From NCBI GenBank assembly GCA_037952775.1, contig JBANAY010000004.1, forward strand, positions 5,394,001 through 5,458,000: DNA of 64,000 nucleotides. Reading direction: 5' to 3'. The notes under the pieces were generated by a model. The model was not told the DNA's origin. It worked only from the letters and a program-made list of their open reading frames with translations, and made no database searches. Positions 55,008 through 64,000 of the stretch are shown piece by piece. Numbering within the stretch: the first letter of the stretch is position 1; each line of letters opens with the position of its first letter. The DNA is from Clonostachys chloroleuca. Taxonomy: Eukaryota > Ascomycota > Sordariomycetes > Hypocreales > Bionectriaceae. The translations under genes were made by a program, and so were the position numbers.

Positions 55008-56803
55008 TGGGAATAATAACTTGAATCTGGCTTGGTGATCGCGGCCGGGAAAAAAGTCATGTGCAGGACAGCAACTCTCTTTCATTCAGCCTACAAGCCT
55101 TGTGACAGAAATAAGGTGCAAAGTCGCCAAGAATTAATAAGTGCATATGCAGGAGGGATGGGTGAAAATAAAGCTATACCACTACAACGAGCTTCCACAC
55201 ATCTTGGCACATCTCTAGCAGATCTGGTTACTTTCGCAAGTACGGTCTTCGAGATCCTGGCCTAGCCTTGAGGTCTTTTTTTGGTGCCAATGAAAGTCTC
55301 AACTAGGAAGCATTGCTCCGTCCACACTTAAAGCAACTTTTCTTACCTTGGGCTGAGCCTGACGAGATAAAACTTCTGTGTGGGTGGAGCCTCCTGCTCA
55401 CCGACTCGATTGACTTGGATCGAGAAAAGGCGGGGGGCAAAGGGCAGAGAAATCATACAAGGGTCTGAGTAATAATGGAAGAGTCGTACACCACCATCTT
55501 GGCCAGAGCAGCAACCACAACAACAATATCAAGCAGCCTAGGCACCGCTCATCATCATATGAAGGATTCAGGGCTGGTCAAGTCAGTCACACAAGCAAAG
55601 CCCTTCGCTGACAACTCACACGCCCTGCTACCAAAAAGCCCAAGTCAGCTTAATGCACCTGACTCGTCGGTTTTCTATCTATGCTAATCCATCATAGTAG
55701 TGAGTAATTGATATAGAAACCCTAAGAAAAATGCCCAAAATTATCTGACTCATATGATGGCTGTGGTCGCCGTGAAAAAGGAGACAAAATTGAGCTCTCA
55801 CCATCACATATATCCGTCCAGTGTCTCGTGTACAATGTGCAATTATGACGCTCATGGTATCTGAGTCAGCTGCCGCGGCGATCTACGGCAAAGAAGGAAT
55901 TAGGAATAAAGGTGAGACGTTGCATTTTCGTCCCTACCTATAAGCCAATCAACTCCATTCCCTACCTAATGAGAATAAGAAGCTTCCTGTGGCGTCTTAC
56001 CTCCCCACGACCGGGCGATAGTTTTGCTTTAGCCGCAGCATACTATCGGCAAGCCACATGTTCCAGGTTGCCCGCGGCTGGAGAAGAATACGCGGACACG
56101 AGCTTCCCCAAACAGTGGATTGAGAAGGGGGCTTGGCAATGTTGGTCGCCCTATTGCATCGTCGCTTTTGATGGCTGCCTAGAGCACAACCACCCATTAA
56201 GCCCGCAGCTTGGACGGAAGTGGCATGGACTGTGCTTTCATCTAGGATGAGATACACTGAGGGGTCGTTCTTCCGCTTTCCAGATTCAATAGCTTGACCC
56301 ATCAGTATGGATGGACTCTGGGGAATCCCACATCTATACCCCGGAGCCAAGCCGCTGGCTGGATCCCGCTCACTAGAACACTTGTCGACACCATCATAGT
56401 GACTTCTCTGTCGTCATCTCACTGCAGGAAAGTGCTGGTGATGTAACGATTTGCACCAATCGCTGCCAGCTCACTGTGCCGCTTGACAGGGGTTCATCCA
56501 CACCACCGTCGATCCTTTGCCGTGAGGCTTCCTGGATCCCTGGATCAATTAGTGGGCAGTTTCGCTTATACGGCGCACTTTTCTATCCAAGGCTCCAAGC
56601 TGTGGGTATATTGTCAAAGGCTGGCCCGCCTTTTGGTTCCTGAGACAATTATCGATCCTCTCGATCCATTTACTCTTGGCTTCATGCCAGACATTATGAG
56701 ATCCAGAGTTACTGTCCGCCCCAAGAGACAGGCAGACCAAGAGAGGACCCCCGCATTCACTTGAGGCCTGCATGCATGTAGGCTGCAATAAACCACCCCT
56801 CAC
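55008..56803. other. intergenic, 1.8 kb
   Basis: Scanned on both strands. Open frames up to 117 codons (e.g. 55997-56350 minus) show no family, odd composition and no intron logic. Nothing supported. Confidence 0.4.
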
Positions 56804-58444
56804 ATGCCACCTTTTCCTCCACCATCGTCACCTTTGACGGTGCGATCAAGTACCAATCAGATTGAGAATATCCCTTTCGACACTACGAGGATTGTCGAGG
56901 CGTGGGCCCAGGGTTTCAATGTTGGGGCTCTTGTGCTCTTGATCCTCTTCACCCTCTGCAACTATCGTCGGCATGTACTCCTTCACAAATTGATTTTGAT
57001 TCAGGTTGGTACTCGCTTCTGTTCTATCAAAGCATCATGAAGATGAGGTGTTGTGAACATGTGGGGATATAGTTACTAACAAGATACTGTTCCAAGCTTG
57101 TGCTCTCTATTTGGCATGGCGCTTTCGTCTTTTTCAATAATCCCGTCTATGGATGGTAAGTTCATTTATTTCGTTGTCTCTACCAAAGATATTGCATGAT
57201 CTAGAGTTGTGGCTGTAGTTATGCCCATCAGATCAGCCCTCCGCTAATTTTCTTGCTCTCACGTAGGCTGCTAAGCAGCACAGCCATCTTGCTGTACGTT
57301 GCGTACAACATCCACAATGTCATCTCTTGGATGAAGATCAAACCTTTTCTGCCACCTCTTGGAGGCAAAATATTCTTGATATCACTTTTACTTGTCCAGC
57401 CTTACTGGATTCTGGAGACATTCGCCAATTTCCAGTACTTCAACCTAGAAGGCTCCATCTTCGAGCAGTCAAGGTTCTACGAGCCTCTTGCGAGGTAAGA
57501 GAATCAGCAATACCCCCAGACCATATCTGACCATTCTCTGGACTCATTGCTAATACATTTCGTAACAGAGATCCCTGGTGGATTTTCACTACCGTCAAAT
57601 TGGTATGGGTCATCAAGCGAAACTACGAATACACCTTGATCGGTCTGGTTCGAAACAGTCCGCGTTTTGGCATCATGTTATTATGCATGTTCATCTCAAT
57701 TGTCTTCCTCATTACTGATGTCGCCGTAACCGCAACGGTCTCGACGGACCGTGGTATTAATCCTTACTGGAGGGTAAGCATTTTTCAGAGCTTTAGTATC
57801 TAAATCTTCCCATGTCGTCTAACCATTTTCACAATAGTTTTCTCTCGTATTCAAGTGTGCCTCCGATACGATATTCCTAGACGACTTCAAGAGTGTCTTG
57901 GACCGGATTGCAAGTTCCACGATAAAGCGTCTAGCACATATTCCCAACAGCTCTATCAATGGGCCTCGAGGGTCCGTAACCCGTCAACATGGCAGTTTCT
58001 CGCATCACGAATTCCGACCTGGTCACAGCGTCAGCGTTTCCGCCAATCCCCAAGGCTCAAGCGGATACTCCAAGTACCAGGGTCCCATGGGTTGGTCAGC
58101 GACTCGCGCCACAGCACGAGCGTCATAGCGACGAGTTGGGTCTGCAGCCCATTGGTGATTCAAAGCAGAACCAGATTAGGGCTGAAACTACCATTGAGGT
58201 GTCGGAGCAAGGAGGGAAAGAACCAAAACCTTCAACGTCGACTGGAGCAGATTCTAGGAAAGAATTCGGTTTGGGCTCAGAGGATGATGTCCTGCTTAGA
58301 CGAGAGTCAGGGCTTGCCGAGCGAGATTTTGGCTGGGTTGAGATGTCGCCGCGGTCAGGAGCAGAGGGACAGACAGACCAGGGTGGTTTGGGATTTGATT
58401 TCCCAAGAGAGCCTTCGCCAACGCAGCCCAGAGATAGAACATAA
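56804..58444 (+). CDS. fungal multi-pass membrane protein of unknown function
   Basis: Exons 56804-57004, 57097-57155, 57267-57494, 57569-57773 and from 57838. About seven hydrophobic segments: VGALVLLILFTLCNY, LVLSIWHGAFVFF, AILLYVAYNIHNVISW, IFLISLLLVQPYWILETFANF, then FGIMLLCMFISIVFLITDVAVTAT and PYWRFSLVFKCASDTIFLDDF. The layout resembles orphan fungal seven-helix proteins; no ligand or enzyme motif. In the last exon the frame ends at TAG 58126-58128 (327 residues). Another frame then carries a convincing hydrophilic tail to 58444 (SDELGLQPIGDSKQN, EVSEQGGKEPKPSTS, RDFGWVEMSPRSGAEG). Either an unrecognised intron or one extra base near 58,080-58,130 separates them, so the true C-terminus is open. 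Confidence 0.65.
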
Positions 58445-59897
58445 CACAAAATAATGAATATTCTCTTGTTATTAACCAAGCTCGTCCACGTAATTGTAGA
58501 CTGCGAAGAACGTATCGGCAAAGCTCATGTCCTACTCGCGAGGAACTGAAATGACCAGCTAACCCCAGTTCTTGCGGACCTACAAAAACCAAGTTGATGT
58601 AGTGTCGGCGCATTGTGGCACGCCATTGCAGCTACGTCCCCATCCTGCTTCAATTGCTCACCTGTGCTGTGCACTCGGAGACGCGGGAAACAATACGATC
58701 CGTGGCTGGGCCGTGGACATTATCAACCCACTTGGTAAACTTGGCATGTCTAGTGGGCTAGGGAACTTAGAAGCGACGAGCTCGGTTGGTTGACGTCTGA
58801 GAGGCAAGGGGTAGGCAGCCGTTGGCTGAATCTCGGCACCGAGCGAGATGAGCAGTTATGAAACCCCCGAGAATCGCAGGTATATTTGCAGTAAGGCTGT
58901 GGAGATTTGACCTGGCAAAAAGAAAGGAGAACACTTGTTGTCTCTTCATGCAAGTGCGAGAGGAAACAACTTGATGATCTGATTTCGCTGATATGGCAAT
59001 GTTCAATGCGAAAAGGAAAGTGACCAAATCACTGGCGACACCCGATCTGGTAGCATATCGTAGGCCATTTGCGTTATATTTTCAATAGATCTGACGATGC
59101 TGATTGTCTTAGGAAGGCAAGTGACCTTGAGAAAACCTGACGGCTTCTATCCCGTAGTACAAACGGAGTGAAACGGGTCTGAACCGGCGAGCAGCAGGTC
59201 TTGAATGGTCTCAGCGTTAAGAATAAGACACTCCGACAGAAAGTGGGTTTAGCTAAGGATATTGGAAAGGGAGGTCTCACATGACCGGTTCTAGGGATGG
59301 AAATCCCGAGGCGGCCACCTGTAATTCTTCGTGCCGGACTTTGTTGACCATGGGAAGGTTTCCGCGAGAGGCTCCCTTCCAACGACTCAGCGACAGACTC
59401 TCTGCCCCCACCACTGCCTCTGACTCACCCACAGTAGAGATCTAGATCTGTGGGGAAGTTCTCTCACGGCTAGCCTTATCTGCGGGCTGGGTAGCTGAAA
59501 TGTATGGCAAGAGAGCTCGCGGTCAATTACCCAGTTGTAAAGAGGCGATATGAGATGACAAGCCCAGGGTCATGTCTGTCCACCTGGCATCGGTCTAATG
59601 TCCTAACCATGTGATATTAGCCCATAGTTGATGTTAATTGCCCCCATGGCAAGTCGTATCTAAGATTGAGCGGTGTCGGCTGCGATGCGGCTTGTTTAAC
59701 CTGTGGGGTTGGACGTGGAATTCAAAGATATAGCTTCATCTCTGCCCTCTCCGATTATCTTGACAGCAGGCTTTTACTTCATCTCCAAGGGTTTTTTTAG
59801 ACGAGATTCTCGTTGTAGCATCGCGCCCAACTTCTGCATTTCCGTTGCATAATTTCTCTCTAATTTTTTAGCATTCTGTTCATTATTTCATCGAACC
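58445..59897. other. intergenic, promoter of hydroxyacid oxidase
   Basis: 1.45 kb without a recognised gene. The last about 130 bases are T/C-rich with ATTTCATCGAACC before the start codon, a typical fungal leader. Confidence 0.45.
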
Positions 59898-61456
59898 ATG
59901 GCCAACCGTGGTGTCACCTGGGACCCTCTGGTCCATACCATCCAAGACCTGAAGGAGCAAGGCAGCAAGAAGCTTCCCAAGATGTACCGGGATTACTTCA
60001 ATGAGGGAGCTATGGACCTCGTCAGGTGCGCAATTGATAGAAATGGATCCTCAAAGCGACGCTGACTGACAATTGTTTTTTTTCCCCGGCAGTTTGAAGG
60101 ACAATGAGGAGGCATACAACCGCTACAAGATCATTCCAAGAATCTTGGTCAATGTTGATAACATTGACATGAGCTCAGAGATTCTTGGCGTCAAGGTACG
60201 GCACATGTTTCATCTAGCCACGCGCTCAGCTGTATTCTGATAGCCATTCCAGACTTCATTTCCTCTTGGATTTAGCCCTGCTGCTATGCACAATTTGGCC
60301 CACCCTGACGGCGAAATTGCAACATCCCGCGCTGCCGCAAAGATGGGAATCGCCATGGGTCTTTCTTCATACGCCACATCGTCCATGGAAGATGTTGCAG
60401 CAGAAGGCCTGGGAAATCCATATGCTATGCAGCTCTGTGTTCTACGTGATCGAGAAACCACCCTACAGATCTTAAAAAGAGCAGAGGGTAAGTACTGTTC
60501 TCAGCCAGCAGGCAAGGCGCCGTCCACTAATGATTTATCGCTCAGCATCTGGATACAAGGCTATCTTCCTATCTGTTGACACACCTCTTCTGGGTCGCCG
60601 CCTTAACGAGTACAGGAACAACTTTGTGCTTCCAGACGACATGGCTTGGCCAAATCTCCTCTCCAATGGCAAGGATGAGCTTAGCGGACGATATGGACAA
60701 GCTGAGGACACCGGCGTATCACGCCATGACTTCGGTGAGCGAAGAGCCCAATTTCCACCCAGTGGATTCATCGGTTACTGACGATTATAGACCCTTCTCT
60801 GGATTGGGATACTGCTATCCCTTGGCTGCGCAAGCACACCAAGCTCCAGCTGTGGTTGAAAGGAGGTATGTGGAATAACCCCCCGATACTCGAAAAGTCA
60901 GACCTCTCCAAATACTGACGCGACGTTTATTAGTCTATACACCCGAGGATGTCAACACGGCTATCCACTGGGGTCTAGATGGTGTCATCATCTCCAACCA
61001 CGGTGGTCGCCAGCTGGATGGCGTCCCTGCCACCCTCGACTCTCTCCGAATCTGCGCTCCCGCCGCCGCCGGGAAGATTCCCCTCGCCGTCGACGGTGGC
61101 ATTCGCCGCGGCACCGATATCTTCAAAGCGATTGCCCTTGGCGCTTCTCACTGTTTCGTCGGTCGCATTCCCATCTGGGGATTAGCCGTAAGTATATACA
61201 CGACTTTCTTATAGCTCGGACTTCTCGCTAACCATTTTGTCGGCAGTACAACGGCCAAGAAGGTGTTGAGCTTGCTATCAAGATTCTCATGTTCGAGTTT
61301 AAGCTTGCCATGGCTCTTGCTGGGTAAGTTCAGTAGACGCTTTTTCCTTCACCCACCAACAATACTAACACATGGATCAGCTGCCGAACGATCAAGGACA
61401 TTAACTCCAGCCACGTCGCATTCCTCAACAACAGCGGCATTCTGTCAAAATTGTAA
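59898..61456 (+). CDS. peroxisomal FMN-dependent 2-hydroxyacid oxidase/dehydrogenase
   Basis: A 378-residue protein from eight exons (ends 60025, 60195, 60487, 60734, 60865, 61187, 61323, 61456); all junctions are GT-AG and in phase. Member of the glycolate oxidase / lactate dehydrogenase (FMN) family. Active-site equivalents are visible: Tyr in YRDYFNEGA, the FMN-contacting FSPAAMHNLAHPDGE and SYATSSMEDV, VDTPLLGRR, Lys in LQLWLKG, the catalytic His and Arg in SNHGGRQLDG, and AVDGGIRRGTDIFKAIALGA for the FMN phosphate. The C-terminus is Ser-Lys-Leu, a canonical PTS1, so it should act in peroxisomes, oxidising an L-2-hydroxyacid with O2 and making H2O2. The substrate (glycolate, lactate or a longer acid) is not determined. 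Intact. Confidence 0.92.
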
Positions 61457-62513
61457 ATCAAAACATGTTTTCCGCATCCATAGATTTCAAATTGTAAAGC
61501 GAAATTGATCTCAATTAAGCTTGTGCCAACTATGTGCAATTGATGAAACCCACGTTACCTACACCATGAATGTTATGATGCTTCTTGTATTCCTCACACA
61601 AATTTCCCCAATTGATTGTTCTCAGATGCCTCCTCCTCCTTCTTTACGAACATAAGGGGAAAAGTAGACGCATATTCCTCTCCATCCAGGTCGCAACAGA
61701 GTGAAATTGAGACCATAATGGAATCAATCAACTCATTTTGCATGATACACACAGAAACTCTCCGTGCCCATTGCCACGTGAGATCCATCGGGAACGAAAT
61801 CCGATATCCTCAGATACAATGGCTTAATGCCTTGGATTGCCTTTCCTTTTTCTCATGCCGAGACAAAAATAACTTGCTAGCAGCGAGCCATTCTCTGAGT
61901 GATACACCAACCAGCCATACCTTGGTAGTATACATAGTCATGGGACATGCAAGTTACGGTATCGGCTGAGATCACTACTCACCTTGATTCCTGCCAAGGG
62001 CCATTAGAGCATAGAAATATGCATACCTGATCCTTGATGGGTAGGAGAGGTAGTCTAAGATTGATCTCGGCACGCACTCCTCGATCAACCGCGTGCAGCC
62101 GGTGTCCACTCAGCCAGACCAGCTCAAACTTCCACATCCGAAACGGCATGTCTCCGCGAGCCACTTGCCTGATCCAATATACTCCATCTACAGCGTGTGC
62201 GGATCGTCGCTATCGCCATCCCAAGGCAGACGCCACGCGGATTCACTATCCCATTGTGTTTGCTTCCGTGGCCGAGCGAACTCCGTTTAGCCCCAATCAC
62301 TACGAAACGCATTTGCATCCCCTCTTTCACCCCGCATCGCCATCGCCTTCTTGTGATGTATGCTGCGTTATCGGTGATGTTGTTGCGATCAAAATCTAAA
62401 TAAAGAGCAATCAAGTGCCTGGATTTTTTAAGTCTCTCTTATTCTATATTCTATTCCAATTCATTACTTTTGCATTTTCTAGCTTAGTTACTTTCATGCA
62501 CAAACCATCCACA
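61457..62513. other. intergenic, promoter of aldolase
   Basis: About 1 kb between two genes on the same strand. The last 120 bases are T-rich with a TCCACA leader at the ATG. Open frames here are unsupported. Confidence 0.45.
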
Positions 62514-63419
62514 ATGGCTCCTCAGGATCTCACGGGCATTATGGTGGCCCTGTACACCCCTTTCAAGGATGACACCCGGGCTATTGATGTCGAGGCCCTC
62601 ACTGCCCACGTCGAGTCCCTTATCAAGGCCGGTGTCCACGGTCTCGTCCCCGGCGGCAGCACCGGAGAGTTCACAGCTCTGTCCTACGACGAGCGCAAGC
62701 AGCTCATCGAGGTTGTCCTCGCCGCCGCCAAGGGCCGCGTCCCAGTTGTTGCCGGCATTGGCGACCTCTCCACAGCCAAGGTCCTCGACCTGGCCAAGCA
62801 CGCCGCCGAGGCTGGCGCTGCCGCCACCATGATCGTCCCTCCATTCTACGACAGCCCCAACCTGGAGGAGCTCCGCGAGTTCTTCAAGGAGGTCTACGAA
62901 GTCTCCAAGATCCCCATCATGTACTACAATATCCCCGGCGCCTCCGGTGTCAAGCTCTCCCCCACAGAGCTCGCCGGCCTCTCCGACGTCGGCGTCAAGT
63001 TCCTCAAAGACACCTCCGGCGACGCCCCCTCCCTCACTCAGCTTCTCTTCGAGGACGCCGTCTCCAGCAAGATCGTCGCCTTCAACGGCTGGGACACGCT
63101 GACCTTCTACGGCCTCGCCGCCGGCGCCAAGGGCTCCGTGTGGGGAACCACCAACATCCTCCCCGAGCTGTCCGTCGAGCTGTGGAACGCGGTCGCCGTC
63201 AACGGCGACCTCAAGAAGGGCCGCGAGATCTGGGCCAAGATCTACCCACTCTGCAAGGTCCTCGAGTCCTACAACTACTGCGCTGGCGTCAAGACCGCCA
63301 TGGAGCTCAAGGGCGTCAAGACTGGTGGCATCCGAAAGCCCTTTAAGCTGCTCACAGGCGATGCCAAGGCTGAGGTTGCTGCTGCGCTGAAGATTGCTGG
63401 CGTCAAGGTAGTCGAGTAA
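62514..63419 (+). CDS. DapA-family class I aldolase
   Basis: Intronless 301-residue TIM-barrel aldolase of the dihydrodipicolinate synthase / N-acetylneuraminate lyase family. Start at the ATG at 62514 (MAPQDLTGIMVAL); an in-frame ATG at 62496 adds only six residues. PGGSTGEFTALSYDER is the carboxylate-binding GGTTGE-type loop, MYYNIPGASG carries the catalytic Tyr, and VKFLKDTSGD the Schiff-base Lys. Fungal relatives include 2-keto-3-deoxy-L-galactonate aldolase and 4-hydroxy-2-oxoglutarate aldolase; which one cannot be told. Third codon positions are strongly C-biased, indicating high expression, in contrast to neighbours. The oxidase next door makes 2-oxoacids and such aldolases cleave or form 2-oxoacids, so a shared pathway is possible but unproven. 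Confidence 0.9.
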   Translation: MAPQDLTGIMVALYTPFKDDTRAIDVEALTAHVESLIKAGVHGLVPGGSTGEFTALSYDERKQLIEVVLAAAKGRVPVVAGIGDLSTAKVLDLAKHAAEAGAAATMIVPPFYDSPNLEELREFFKEVYEVSKIPIMYYNIPGASGVKLSPTELAGLSDVGVKFLKDTSGDAPSLTQLLFEDAVSSKIVAFNGWDTLTFYGLAAGAKGSVWGTTNILPELSVELWNAVAVNGDLKKGREIWAKIYPLCKVLESYNYCAGVKTAMELKGVKTGGIRKPFKLLTGDAKAEVAAALKIAGVKVVE

Positions 63420-63829
63420 AGGAATCAAATAAAGTAAAAACAAAATGATATAAATTTAGCAATGAGTAGATAGTAACTGGATATCAATAAGATTAAAGTC
63501 TTCACTTGCTATATTACATGTGTGTTTAGACAAGATAATACGCGCTGCTGAATACAATGAGCTAATGTCAGTATCGCTGGAAAGGGTAAGACTTCAGTTC
63601 GTTCAGGCGGACTCAAGGATATATCACTTTACTTTTATTGGCTAAGGCGGGCGTATGTCTGCACAGATGTGCAGCAAATCAGCCCTGTGACGTGGCTGCA
63701 TTTCAAAGATGCAGAAAATCAAATCTTGAAAACGTCGGTGAGCAACTAAGCTTCAAACTTTCCTTCCAACGTCTCTCACCCCCAACCCACCTCGAGTGCT
63801 ATCGGAATTCACATCGAGCGAGATATAAC
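63420..63829. other. intergenic
   Basis: 410 bases: the 3' flank of the aldolase and 5' flank of the gene at the right edge. Nothing else seen. Confidence 0.45.
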
Positions 63830-64000
63830 ATGAGTGGATTTGAAATTGCCGGACTCATCGGCGCTATTCCAGGCGTCGTTACGCTTGTTACTGAATGCAT
63901 CACACTCATTCACAGATGTGGCAGTAGCAAGAAACTCTCCAGCGTGGGCAAGGGTGCTCATCTGCAGCTGGTGGCCATCAAAGATCTATTGATCGCTCTT
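63830..64000 (+). CDS. N-terminus of a STAND/ankyrin-type fungal protein, cut by window edge
   Basis: The first 57 codons (MSGFEIAGLIGAIPGVVTLV, then HRCGSSKKL) resemble the N-terminal death-fold-like or helical domains (HeLo/SesA-like) that open many fungal NACHT, NB-ARC or ankyrin proteins. These are used in allorecognition and programmed cell death. A pattern of a small hydrophobic helix followed by a long amphipathic helix is visible. The rest is outside the window, so domain content is unknown. Confidence 0.5.
   Translation, partial: MSGFEIAGLIGAIPGVVTLVTECITLIHRCGSSKKLSSVGKGAHLQLVAIKDLLIAL

Noticed and set aside
55912..56803. Several 80-117 codon frames on both strands
   Set aside because: Mutually overlapping, odd composition, no motif; treated as intergenic.
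62484..63443. 319-codon open frame antisense to the aldolase
   Set aside because: Strong C-bias at third positions of the sense gene removes stops from the opposite strand; sequence is Gly/Glu/Asp-rich with no family.
1..64000. Secondary-metabolite cluster
   Set aside because: Tailoring-type genes (SDRs, MFS, acetyltransferase, aminotransferase) are present, but no PKS, NRPS, terpene synthase or DMATS backbone was found.

Overview
This window is nuclear DNA of a filamentous ascomycete (Pezizomycotina). Genes are split by short GT-AG introns of about 47-160 bases, and the families present are typical of these fungi: Zn2Cys6 regulators, PTH11-like receptors, MFS and ABCC transporters, SDRs, NmrA-like proteins, TPR-CHAT and STAND-type proteins. 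There are no operons, ribosome binding sites or prokaryotic repeats. I cannot name the genus from sequence alone; Eurotiales-like is a guess. No backbone enzyme of a secondary-metabolite cluster (PKS, NRPS, terpene synthase) is present.

Layout. 0-4 kb: a Zn2Cys6 regulator (cut by the left edge) diverging from an MFS drug transporter. 4-9 kb: a secreted Gly-rich protein with a decayed tail, a PTH11-like membrane protein and an SDR. 10-20 kb: a broken alcohol acetyltransferase, an alpha/beta hydrolase, an F-box-like protein and a secreted Lys/Pro plus (Ala-Pro)n repeat protein. 20-29 kb: a TPR-CHAT protein and a 14-exon ABCC transporter, each interrupted by nonsense codons. 30-35 kb: an SDR, an aldehyde dehydrogenase and a 3-hydroxyisobutyrate dehydrogenase-like protein. 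35.5-44.2 kb: an accessory stretch with an AT-rich island, a minisatellite, several gene remnants, an intact MFS gene diverging from a dimethylformamidase-like gene, and a foldback (MITE-like) element. 44-52 kb: an aminotransferase with an 18-base exon, a Zn2Cys6 remnant, a DUF4419 protein, a PLP decarboxylase-like protein and a DUF3533/SNG1-like membrane protein. 54-64 kb: an NmrA-like protein, a multi-pass membrane protein, a peroxisomal FMN 2-hydroxyacid oxidase, a DapA-family aldolase and the start of a STAND-like gene.

The most striking property is the number of damaged genes. Two kinds of lesion recur. The first is isolated C-to-T (or G-to-A) changes that make stop codons or remove key residues, mostly at CpA or CpG; in one aldehyde dehydrogenase remnant they are dense, as repeat-induced point mutation (RIP) would produce. 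The second is single-base length changes, several in or beside short homopolymers, that shift otherwise coding frames (about 4,531, 11,092, 18,629, 18,733, 34,000 and 49,111). The second class could be real decay or uncorrected assembly error, and reads are needed to decide. Two apparently full-length enzymes have also lost their catalytic residue: the aldehyde dehydrogenase (general-base Glu to Lys) and the PLP decarboxylase-like protein (PLP Lys to Ser).

Working links between genes are few and mostly inferred: the two divergent pairs (regulator/MFS and MFS/dimethylformamidase-like, the latter with an 8-base inverted repeat in the shared promoter), and the adjacent 2-hydroxyacid oxidase and pyruvate-type aldolase at the right end.
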